Assembly (NCBI GenBank): GCA_020847175.1
Contig: JADLCM010000005.1
Coordinates: 62,001 to 126,000 of the forward strand
Source of the DNA: Phycisphaerales bacterium
Lineage (GTDB): Bacteria > Planctomycetota > Phycisphaerae > Phycisphaerales > UBA1924
DNA: 64,000 bases
Direction of reading: 5' to 3'
Position numbers and translations under genes: made by a program. This document shows, piece after piece, positions 56,849 to 64,000 of this stretch. The notes under the pieces were generated by a model, which saw nothing but the letters and a program-made list of their open reading frames with translations, searched no databases and was not told the origin of the DNA. Numbering within the stretch: position 1 is the first letter of the stretch; each line of letters starts with the position of its first letter.

Positions 56849-58948
56849 ATGAACATCAGCCTGCGTTGGCTCAACCAGTATCTCCAGCCGCACGTCTCTG
56901 CCGCGGAGGCCGAAGCCTTTCTGACCGAGATGGGCTTTCCGCTGGAGTCTGTGACGCCCTGCGCGGGGGGCGATGCACTGCTCGATGTCGAGGTGACATC
57001 GAACCGGGGCGACTGCCTGAGCCATGTCGGCCTGGCGCGCGAGATCGGGGCCTGCCCCCGGGCGAGGCGCCGCTTCATCGGGCCTGCGATCAGCGACCCG
57101 CACCACGGGACGCAGGGCGACCCCGCCCGGCACTTCTTCCGCCTTGAGAACCGGGCGCCCGAGGTCTGTCCGCGCTTCACGGCACAGGTGGTGCGCGGGG
57201 TGAAGGTCGGCCCCAGCCCGACATGGCTCGCGCAGGCGCTCGAGGCCGTGGGTCAGCGGTCCATCAACAACATCGTGGATGTGACCAACTGGCTCGCCTT
57301 CGAGCTCGGCAACCCCGCGCACGTCTTCGACCTGCGCACCCTCGCGGGTTCGGCCCTCGTGGTCCGCTACGCCCAGGACGGAGAATGCCTCAAGACCCTG
57401 GACGGCAAGGAACGCACCCTCAAGGCCGATGAACTCGTCGTCGCCGATGCGGAGCGTGCCCAGAGCCTTGCGGGCGTCATCGGCGGGTTTGATTCGCAGG
57501 TCACGGGCACGACCGGCGATGTCGTGCTCGAAGTCGCGTGCTGGGATCCGGTCACGGTCCGGCGCGCGGCGCGCCGGCATCGAATCCGCACCGACGCCAG
57601 CCACCGGTTTGAGCGCTACGTCGATGCTCGGACGCTCCGCGATGCGGCGCTGCGGGGCGTGAACCTGCTGCTCGAAGTCGCCGGCGGGTCGCTCGCGCCG
57701 GGCCTGCTGCACGAGGGCGGGGCCCTGCCCACCCAGGCCGAGATCACGCTCCGGCCCTCGCGCGTGAAGGTGATGCTCGGCGCCGAGGTGAGCGTCGCGG
57801 CCATGATCGCGATGCTCCGGTCCCTCGGGATCGACGTGGCCCAGCGCGATGAAGACGCTCTCGTCTGCGCGCCCCCGCCCTGGCGCGCAAGCGACCTCAC
57901 CCGCGAGGTGGACCTGATCGAAGAGATCGCCCGCCTGCGCGGGCTGGACGCGGTGGAGGCGCAGGATCGCGTCGTGGTTTCACCCCGCGCCGCGCCTCGC
58001 CAGGAGCGCGTGAAACGCGAGATGCGGCGCGTGCTCGCGGGTCTCGGGTTCTACGAGGCTGTCACGTTCAGTTTCGCCTCGCGTGAGGGCGCAGCCCCGT
58101 TCGTCGAGCACGGGCTGCGCACGCTCGCGGTCGATGACGCCCGGCGCGCCCATGAACCCGTGCTCCGGCCCAGCGCCCTCGCCGGGCTGCTGGCCTGCCG
58201 GCGCGCCAATCAGGATGGCCAGGTCGCCCAGCCGGGGGGCGTGCGGCTCTTCGAGCGCGCGGCGGCCTTCGCCGAGACCGAGGCCGGCGCCTCGCGCGAA
58301 CGCGTCACACTTGCCCTGCTCGCCGACGTGCCCGGCGAAGGACGCAGGCGAGGCCACGACGACCTGCAGCGCGCCGTGCGCCTCGTGCGCGGCGCCGTCG
58401 AAGCGCTCGTCAACGCGGCTCTGGGGCCGGGGGCCTCGGTGCGGTGCCTGCCCGGCGAAGTCCCGTGCGCCGCATGGAACCCCGACGCGTTCGCGTGGGT
58501 CGAAGCGATGCCCGCGGGGGTTCGCATCGGGCGGCTGGGCCTGATCGCCCGGTCACTCCAGGATCAGCACGGGCTGGAGGTGCCCCTCGTCGGCGCCGAG
58601 ATCGACGAGGCGGCCCTGCTCAACCTGCCCGACGTGCGCGGGAGCATCCGCCCCGTGCCGGCCTTCCCCTCGATCGAGCGCGACCTCTCCCCCATCGTGC
58701 TCGAAGAGACGCGGTGGGAGGCCATCGCGGCGCTCGTCGATCGCACGGGGCTGGAGCACTTCGAGGCGCTCGCGTTCGTGGGGTGCTACCGGGGCGAGCA
58801 GGCGGGCGCCGGGCGCAAGAGCCTCACGCTGCGGGCCCGGTTCCGCGCCCCCGACCGCACCCTGCGCCACGAGGACGTGGACCCGCAGATGAACGCGCTG
58901 ATGGAAGCACTGGCGAAGGAACTGGGGGCGACGTTCCGCCTCGCGTGA
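56849..58948 (+). CDS. pheT: Phenylalanyl-tRNA synthetase beta subunit, short form
   Basis: Structural and editing subunit of the class II PheRS. 699 residues with N-terminal MNISLRWLNQYLQP, the B3/B4 editing phrase RRAARRHRIRTDASHRFER, the B5 region and the C-terminal anticodon-binding fold with SIERDLSPIVLEE. The EMAP-II-like tRNA-binding (B2) domain found near residue 40-150 of long-form PheT is missing: the sequence passes directly from FPLESVTPC to DVEVTSNRGDCLSHVGLAREI. This short form is known from several bacterial groups. pheS is not adjacent. Confidence 0.94.
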   Translation: MNISLRWLNQYLQPHVSAAEAEAFLTEMGFPLESVTPCAGGDALLDVEVTSNRGDCLSHVGLAREIGACPRARRRFIGPAISDPHHGTQGDPARHFFRLENRAPEVCPRFTAQVVRGVKVGPSPTWLAQALEAVGQRSINNIVDVTNWLAFELGNPAHVFDLRTLAGSALVVRYAQDGECLKTLDGKERTLKADELVVADAERAQSLAGVIGGFDSQVTGTTGDVVLEVACWDPVTVRRAARRHRIRTDASHRFERYVDARTLRDAALRGVNLLLEVAGGSLAPGLLHEGGALPTQAEITLRPSRVKVMLGAEVSVAAMIAMLRSLGIDVAQRDEDALVCAPPPWRASDLTREVDLIEEIARLRGLDAVEAQDRVVVSPRAAPRQERVKREMRRVLAGLGFYEAVTFSFASREGAAPFVEHGLRTLAVDDARRAHEPVLRPSALAGLLACRRANQDGQVAQPGGVRLFERAAAFAETEAGASRERVTLALLADVPGEGRRRGHDDLQRAVRLVRGAVEALVNAALGPGASVRCLPGEVPCAAWNPDAFAWVEAMPAGVRIGRLGLIARSLQDQHGLEVPLVGAEIDEAALLNLPDVRGSIRPVPAFPSIERDLSPIVLEETRWEAIAALVDRTGLEHFEALAFVGCYRGEQAGAGRKSLTLRARFRAPDRTLRHEDVDPQMNALMEALAKELGATFRLA

Positions 58949-59025
58949 TGCGCCGGCGCACGCGGGTCGATCGTGGCGCGATGGCGGTTTCGGAATGCGC
59001 GCCCGCGCCCCGCAGAGGGTACAAG

Positions 59026-60366
59026 TCAGCCGCGCCGCCCCTGCACCTTGGTCTCGAGCGATTGCAGAACGAGGTCAAACTCGGAGCTCTCCTGGCGCTT
59101 TTCGCCCACGGTGCGCACCGCGTGCATCACCGTGGTGTGATCGCGCCCGCCGAAGTATCCGCCGATCTCCTCGAGCGAATGGCGCGTGTGCTGACGGGCG
59201 AGGTACATGCAGACCTGGCGCGGCAGGGCGATGGAGCGCTGGCGGCGCTTCGACTGGAGATCGGTCAGCCGCACCGAGTAGAAATCGGTGACGGCCTCGA
59301 TGATCATCTGGATCGTGGGCCCGCCCGAGACCGCCGCGACGGGTTCGCCGAGAGCGGCCCGGGCCACCGAAAGATCGATCGGGCGCCCTTCGACGGCGGA
59401 GTGGAGCTGGAGCTTGGTGATCGCGCCCTCGAGCTCGCGGATGTTGTTCTCAACCCGCGCCGCGATGTGGTTCGCGACATCGTCGGGCATGTCCAGCCCG
59501 CGCTGGCTTGCCTTGGACTTGAGAATCGCGACCCGGGTCTCATAGTCGGGGGGCTCGATCTGCGTCACCACGCCCCACTGAAACCGGCTGACGAGCCGTT
59601 CTTCAAGGTCGGGGATGTCCTGCGGCTTCGCGTCAGACGACAGGACGATCTGCTTGTGCGCCTGGTAGAGCGTGTTGAAGGTATGGAAGAACTCCTCCTG
59701 CGAGCGCTCGCGGGCCGCGAGAAAGTGAATGTCGTCGATCACCAGCACATCGACATCGCGGAACATGTGCCGGAACTCGGACATCTGGCCCGTGCGGATC
59801 GCCTCGGTGTAGTGGGCCACGAACGCCTCGCAGGCGAGATACTGGATCACGGCGCCGGGGTTCTGCTCCTTCACGCGCAGGCAGATGGCCTGGAGCAGGT
59901 GGGTCTTGCCGAGCCCCACCCGGCCGTGAATGAAGAGCGGGTTGTACGAGGTGCCCGGGCTGTTGGCGACGGCCACCGCCGCGGCATGGGTGTAGCGGTT
60001 GCCCGGCCCGACCACGAAGGACGAAAAGTCGTAATCCGGGTTGATGACGAGCGAGTCGGGCAGGAGGGGCGCGGTGGTGCCGGGGCGCGAGAGCTGGCTG
60101 CCCGTCACGATCATCTCGTCGTCGGGCCCGAGAAACCGGACCGAGAGCAGCGCCCCCGACACGGTCTGGAGGGCCTCGGTGAAGGGTTCGGCCCCCTGGC
60201 GGCGCAGGTAGTCGCGGTGCACGTTGGAGTGCACCCGGAGAAAGAGCGTGCCGCTCTCGATGCCCAGCGGCTCGATCTCCTCGAACCACTGGCGGCACAG
60301 GCTCGGATGCTGGGCGCGCAGGTGGCGCAGCATTCCATCCCAGATGGCCCGATCAGGGTCGGACAT
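59026..60366 (-). CDS. dnaA: Chromosomal replication initiator protein
   Basis: AAA+ initiator that binds DnaA boxes and melts the origin. 446 residues from ATG 60366 (MSDPDRAIWDGML); ATG 60414 upstream would add 16 Pro/Ser-rich residues. Domain I at the N-terminus, domain III with Walker A GRVGLGKTH and Walker B VLVIDDIHFL, and domain IV with the DNA-binding signature GGRDHTTVMHAVRTV. Unusually for bacteria, dnaN, recF or rpmH do not flank it: pheT and an MBL hydrolase do, and no cluster of DnaA boxes is seen in the 148-bp gap upstream. Confidence 0.97.
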   Translation of the reverse strand: MSDPDRAIWDGMLRHLRAQHPSLCRQWFEEIEPLGIESGTLFLRVHSNVHRDYLRRQGAEPFTEALQTVSGALLSVRFLGPDDEMIVTGSQLSRPGTTAPLLPDSLVINPDYDFSSFVVGPGNRYTHAAAVAVANSPGTSYNPLFIHGRVGLGKTHLLQAICLRVKEQNPGAVIQYLACEAFVAHYTEAIRTGQMSEFRHMFRDVDVLVIDDIHFLAARERSQEEFFHTFNTLYQAHKQIVLSSDAKPQDIPDLEERLVSRFQWGVVTQIEPPDYETRVAILKSKASQRGLDMPDDVANHIAARVENNIRELEGAITKLQLHSAVEGRPIDLSVARAALGEPVAAVSGGPTIQMIIEAVTDFYSVRLTDLQSKRRQRSIALPRQVCMYLARQHTRHSLEEIGGYFGGRDHTTVMHAVRTVGEKRQESSEFDLVLQSLETKVQGRRG

Positions 60367-60514
60367 TGGCGCACCTGCCCCACTCTGCCCGGGCGAGAGA
60401 AATCGCCCGTCCACCGTTGCGTGTCGCGGCTCACGCGGGCCACCACGCCCGCTCCGCCAAGGGAGAATGAATCAGCGCGACAGGCGTCAAACGTAACCGT
60501 GCCGGGGGGGCGTG

Positions 60515-61465
60515 TCAACCGTGATTCGGCGCTCCGCCGCGCACGCCAGGACGCCGGGCCTGGCGTTCGGCCTCGTCGAGCTGCCTTTCGTACCGTTCCT
60601 TGTTGAACTTGTGGTCCATGAGGAACAGCACCTGCTGGGCCTTGGCGGGGGGCACCAGTTCCAGCAGGCGCTTGCGCGCGAACTGAAGGTTCGTGCGCCG
60701 CGAGACATGGTGCAGGACCATCCACTGGCACTGGGCGAACTTCAGCCACTCGACGATGTCCTCGAGGTGCATGTGCATGCCCTGGCGGGCCCGTTCGCGG
60801 TGCTCGGGTTCGACAAAGGTGCATTCAGAGATGATGATCTGGGCGTTGCGCACATCCTCACGCAGCAGGGCGGCCCCGGGGGCGGTGTCGCCCAGGTACG
60901 CGACCAGCGGGATGTAGAGCGTGCGGGTGATCTCGACGCCCCGGTCCTTGAGCTCCTTCAGTTTCTCCTGGGGCAGCCCCGCGAACTCCTCGCGCAGCTT
61001 GGTGCGGCGCTCGATGATGCTGTACCCCATGGACGGGGCCGCGTGCTCCGTCAGAAAGCCCTTGAGCAGGATGTTGTTCTTGATCTCGAAACTCTGCTCG
61101 GGTTCCAGGGCGATCAGCTCATACGGGGTCTTCTGGCGCTCCAGGTCCTGGAACCCCGCGAGCATCGTGTGAATGTCCGCCTGGATACGGGCATCGCAGA
61201 CGATCGTCGCGTCGCCCATGCCCTGGAATCGCCGCTGCGAGCAGAAATAGGCGAGCGCTCCGATGTGGTCCATGTGCCCGTGACTGATCGCGGCAAACTT
61301 GCTCGACAGCACCGCCCGGGGGCATGTGCCCATGTCAAAGCACACGTCCAACTCGGGAATCTGCACCGTCACCGCTTCGCCCGCGACGCTGATGCCCTGC
61401 ACCCGGTAGGGCGGCAGGTAGAGAAACCCGAGCGAGCCCTCGCGGGGGGGCGGTTTGGGAAGCAT
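60515..61465 (-). CDS. MBL-fold hydrolase, RNase Z-like
   Basis: 316 residues of the metallo-beta-lactamase superfamily. Zinc motif HGHMDH in FAAISHGHMDHIGAL near residue 62-67, a second metal region ECTFVEPEHRERAR, and MVLHHVSRR near 245 providing a C-terminal His. The pattern is closest to RNase Z / phosphodiesterase-type members that cleave tRNA 3' trailers or cyclic nucleotides. It lacks the long exosite arm typical of RNase Z, so the substrate stays open. 103 bp separate it from coaD upstream. Confidence 0.86.
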   Translation of the reverse strand: MLPKPPPREGSLGFLYLPPYRVQGISVAGEAVTVQIPELDVCFDMGTCPRAVLSSKFAAISHGHMDHIGALAYFCSQRRFQGMGDATIVCDARIQADIHTMLAGFQDLERQKTPYELIALEPEQSFEIKNNILLKGFLTEHAAPSMGYSIIERRTKLREEFAGLPQEKLKELKDRGVEITRTLYIPLVAYLGDTAPGAALLREDVRNAQIIISECTFVEPEHRERARQGMHMHLEDIVEWLKFAQCQWMVLHHVSRRTNLQFARKRLLELVPPAKAQQVLFLMDHKFNKERYERQLDEAERQARRPGVRGGAPNHG

Positions 61466-61568
61466 CGTCGAACCTCCGAGGAGCCGCTTTCACGCCTCCC
61501 GAAATCGCTTGTCCGCTCCGAGTGTACCGCCCCCGCCCCCCCGGGGCTTCACACCCCGATTCATCGCC

Positions 61569-62129
61569 CTATTCCTCGCCCATCGAGCCGCGGGCCCGCA
61601 ACTGCGTGAACATCGGGTGCCCCTCCTCGCGCTTGCGCCGGAGGGCCTCGACCACCCGGGGCGGCACCATCGAGTTGAGGGCGTCCAGCGATTGTCCGAG
61701 GGCCGCGATCTGGCGGATCAGGCTTGAACTCGTGTACGCAAAACTCTGGCCCGCGACCACAAAGGCCGTCTCCATCCCGGCAACCTCGCGGTTGGTCAGC
61801 GCCTGCTGCACTTCGTATTGAAGGTCGGAGAGATTGCGCACCCCGCGCAGCAGCGCCGTCGCCCCGATGGACCGGGCGAAATCCACCGTCAGCCCCGAGT
61901 ACGACATCACCCGCACCGGCGCGCCCTCCGGCTCGCGGGCGACGAGCTCTTCGGTGAGCACCCGGGCGAGTTCGGTCCGTTCTTCGAGGCTGAAGAGGGC
62001 GAGCTTGCCCGGGTTGTGCCCCACCGCGACAACCAGTTCATCAAACAGGCGCCGCCCGCGCGCGATGACGTCAAGGTGCCCAAACGTGATCGGATCGAAC
62101 GACCCGGGAAAGACGGCGAGATGCGCCAT
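61569..62129 (-). CDS. coaD: Phosphopantetheine adenylyltransferase
   Basis: Fourth step of coenzyme A synthesis. 186 residues with nucleotide motif PGSFDPITFGHLDVI near 8-22 and the C-terminal ISSSLIRQ-type signature SSSLIRQIAALG. ATG 62129 begins MAHLAVFPGSF; the open frame further upstream is Pro/Arg-rich and not CoaD-like. It is divergent from the phage portal gene across 215 bp that holds a run of eight T (62204-62211). Confidence 0.95.
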   Translation of the reverse strand: MAHLAVFPGSFDPITFGHLDVIARGRRLFDELVVAVGHNPGKLALFSLEERTELARVLTEELVAREPEGAPVRVMSYSGLTVDFARSIGATALLRGVRNLSDLQYEVQQALTNREVAGMETAFVVAGQSFAYTSSSLIRQIAALGQSLDALNSMVPPRVVEALRRKREEGHPMFTQLRARGSMGEE

Positions 62130-62330
62130 GGGCGGATTGTAACGCCCGCCGGCGCGCGCGCGCCGCGGCGCCGAGACCGGCCCGGGCCCGCAACCGCCCC
62201 CGATTTTTTTTGCGTCCGTTCGCTGTGGGCGTTCCGCCGCGCCGTGCCCGTGCCGGGGCCTTGGGCGCGCGCGCGCAGCGGAGCGCCCGCCCCGGGGTGT
62301 CGGGTGTGCGGCGGACTGATCCGCCCCCCC

Positions 62331-62337
62331 GGGAGGA
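62331..62337 (+). promoter_or_regulatory. Ribosome binding site of the portal gene
   Basis: GGGAGGA lies 7 nt before ATG 62345 and decides this start against the long upstream open frame. Confidence 0.65.
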
Positions 62338-62344
62338 CCCCGCG

Positions 62345-63787
62345 ATGCGCCACCGGCTCGACACGTCAGCAAGCGGACCCGCACGCACGTACAGGCGGCT
62401 CATTGATGAGCATGAGCGGCACACCACGCCGCGCCTTGAACGGCTGTGGGCCTACTACCGCAACGCGCTCGAGCCGGTGGCGCAGGCGGGGGGCACGGGG
62501 CGTTGGTACTACCTGGCCCAGGAGAGCGCCCTGCCGTCGCGCTTCGGGGCTCGGCGTGACCCCTCGCGCGATGATCGCGCCGCATCCCGACGCGAGATCG
62601 TGGTGGAGAACGACATCGCCTGGCGCGTCCATGCCATGGTGGATTTCATGGTGTCGCGCTCCGTCCGCTTCGTGAGCCGCGCCAGAGACCCCGGGCTGCG
62701 CACGCGCATCGAACGCGTGCTCGACGCGGCGTGGGAAGGCTCCGGCGGCTCCGGCCTGCTGCACGACATGGCCCTCCTGGGGCACGTCTACGGGCACGTC
62801 GATCTGCTGCTGCGCCTCGATGAGCCGGTGCTGCTGCTTGCCTCGGGCGAACAGAGCGACGAGAGCCTGTCGCGCCTCGCCGAGGCGCTCCGCGTCGAGG
62901 TCATCGAGCCCACGCGGGGCGTGCCCTTCCTCGACGCCCGGGACTACCGGACCATGCGGGGCTACGTGATCGGCGCGCGAATCGCCGGGGACGAGCCCAG
63001 AGGATGGGAAAACCGCACCGATCGGCGCGCGATGGAGATCTTCGAGCCCGGGCGCTGGCGCCTCATCGAGGATGACCGCCTCGTCGATGAGGCGGAGAGC
63101 CGCCTTCTCCCCGGCGCGATCCCCGTCGCGCACATCCAGAACGTGGCCCAGCCCTTCCGCTACGAGGGCCTGGGCGAGGTCGAGCCGCTGATCCCGATGC
63201 AGGACGAACTCAACACGCGCCTCTCCGACCGGGCCAACCGGGTGACGATGCAGAGTTTCAAGATGTACCTCGTGCGCGGCATGGACGGCTTCGAGCAGGT
63301 TCCCGTCGGGCCCGGGCAGATATGGATGACCGACAACCCGGAGGCCAGCGTCGAGGCTTTCGGAGGCGACGCCAGCAGCCCCAGCGAAGACGCCCACATC
63401 CTCGACGTCCGCGAGGCGATGGACAAGGTCTCGGGCGTGCCCCCGCTCGCGGCGGGGGTGGTCCGGGCCAAGCTCGGCAATCTCTCCAGCGCCAACGCGC
63501 TGCGCGTCACGCTGATGGGCCTCATCACCCGCACCGAGCGCAAGCGGCGCACCTACGGGCGGGGCCTCGAGCACATCTGCACCCTCATGCTCGAAGCCCT
63601 GGACCGCGCCGGCCTGCTCCGCACCGACCCGCTCGATCGCGCCGTGCGCGTCGAATGGCCCGACCCCCTCGCCGTTGATCCGCGCGAGCAGGTGGACGCG
63701 GCGCGCTCCAAGGCCAACCTCGGCGTGCCGCACGAGACGGTCATGCGCGAGCTCGGGTACGGACCCGAGGAATCACAGATCGACTGA
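62345..63787 (+). CDS. Phage portal protein (SPP1 Gp6-like)
   Basis: 480 residues. Portal rings form the DNA channel at a phage head vertex. Marks: VVENDIAWRVHAMVDFMVS near the N-terminus, the core phrase LNTRLSDRANRVTMQSFKMYLV (middle), and GVPPLAAGVVRAKLGNLSSANALRVTLMGLI toward the C-terminus, all matching Gp6-type portals. ATG 62345 has a good Shine-Dalgarno. The terminase, protease and capsid genes expected beside a portal are not upstream (coaD is, on the other strand), and the sequence ends soon after. Could start a prophage, a GTA-like cluster, or be a remnant. Confidence 0.88.
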   Translation: MRHRLDTSASGPARTYRRLIDEHERHTTPRLERLWAYYRNALEPVAQAGGTGRWYYLAQESALPSRFGARRDPSRDDRAASRREIVVENDIAWRVHAMVDFMVSRSVRFVSRARDPGLRTRIERVLDAAWEGSGGSGLLHDMALLGHVYGHVDLLLRLDEPVLLLASGEQSDESLSRLAEALRVEVIEPTRGVPFLDARDYRTMRGYVIGARIAGDEPRGWENRTDRRAMEIFEPGRWRLIEDDRLVDEAESRLLPGAIPVAHIQNVAQPFRYEGLGEVEPLIPMQDELNTRLSDRANRVTMQSFKMYLVRGMDGFEQVPVGPGQIWMTDNPEASVEAFGGDASSPSEDAHILDVREAMDKVSGVPPLAAGVVRAKLGNLSSANALRVTLMGLITRTERKRRTYGRGLEHICTLMLEALDRAGLLRTDPLDRAVRVEWPDPLAVDPREQVDAARSKANLGVPHETVMRELGYGPEESQID

Positions 63788-63846
63788 ACCCGCCGCGCGG
63801 CGGGCGACCCGGGCACACACGCCGCACACCGCGGCAGGGAGGCGAC

Positions 63847-64000
63847 ATGGCCGAAATCGAGATCGGCGAAGGCGGATCGGGCGAAGGCGCCCCCGACGGG
63901 GCGGGCCCCGCGCCGGACCCGAAGATCAACGAACTGACCACCTGGCGCAAACGGGCCCTTGACGCGGAAGCCAAGGCCCGGGCGTCTGAAGAAGAGAGCG
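63847..64000 (+). CDS. Probable phage head-associated protein, 3'-truncated
   Basis: Frame opens at ATG 63847 (MAEIEIGEGGSG) with GGGAGG 5 nt upstream and remains open at the window edge. The 51 visible residues are Glu/Gly/Ala-rich and become helical (INELTTWRKRALDAEAKARA), similar in style to scaffold-type proteins that follow portal genes. No domain can be named. It lies 59 bp behind the portal gene. Confidence 0.55.
   Translation, partial: MAEIEIGEGGSGEGAPDGAGPAPDPKINELTTWRKRALDAEAKARASEEES

Noticed and set aside
58444-60606. Plus-strand open frame of 720 codons over dnaA
   Set aside because: Antisense to dnaA and pheT tail; no domain-like pattern.
62130-62344. Terminator at the T8 run (62204-62211)
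   Set aside because: No stable hairpin directly precedes it on the plus strand and no plus-strand gene ends there.

Overview
The window is high-GC bacterial chromosome with dense, short-spaced genes on both strands. It fits a planctomycete of the Phycisphaerae type. The pointers are three neighbouring secreted proteins that each end in a pair of GC-type dockerin repeats closing on Gly-Cys, a small secreted protein with a PEP-CTERM-like tail (PAPST, hydrophobic helix, Arg4), a short-form PheT, a lone PrkA kinase and a dispersed mur cluster. This is inference from gene content; no rRNA is present to settle it.

Layout. 0-11 kb: a left-truncated cysteine desulfurase, two overlapping genes of unknown function, PrkA, TrmB, a CHASE4 hybrid histidine kinase, then a minus-strand run of O-antigen-ligase-like protein, ACT protein and membrane-anchored helix-hairpin-helix protein. 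11-19 kb: a coiled-coil membrane protein abutting an iron-type solute-binding protein, then murE-murF-mraY on the minus strand. 19-26 kb: an NDUFA9-like SDR, AsnS, a PDZ / anti-sigma / ECF sigma run, then tatC-tadA-mutM. 26-31 kb: a 455-bp gene-free gap, tRNA-Lys(UUU), a large SNF2 ATPase, a leader that looks structured ahead of the PEP-CTERM gene, and a 470-bp gap with DnaA-box-like sites and an intrinsic terminator. 31-48 kb (most accessory part): a sugar-nucleotide epimerase, three dockerin proteins, a nucleotidyltransferase, a LolA-like protein overlapping a TPR/metallopeptidase, an HDOD protein, an AhpD-like protein, and a 923-aa secreted protein followed by a single-chain, C-terminally shortened TssB-TssC-like sheath protein. 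48-53 kb: a tandem Usp protein and three glycosyltransferases, one a GT4-GT2 fusion. 53-62 kb: a second AhpD-like protein, a CPBP protease, a LolA-like/thioredoxin fusion, PheT, DnaA, an MBL-fold hydrolase and CoaD. 62-64 kb: a phage portal protein and the start of a second probable phage head gene, running off the right edge.

Working together: murE/murF/mraY supply lipid-linked peptidoglycan precursors with meso-DAP predicted from the MurE motif. The O-antigen-ligase-like protein, epimerase and glycosyltransferases point to surface glycan synthesis. TatC, the PEP-CTERM protein and the dockerin proteins reflect a large export programme. The most unusual objects are the orphan fused sheath protein (46110-47585), the portal gene with no terminase beside it (62345 onward) and the leader at 30019-30171.
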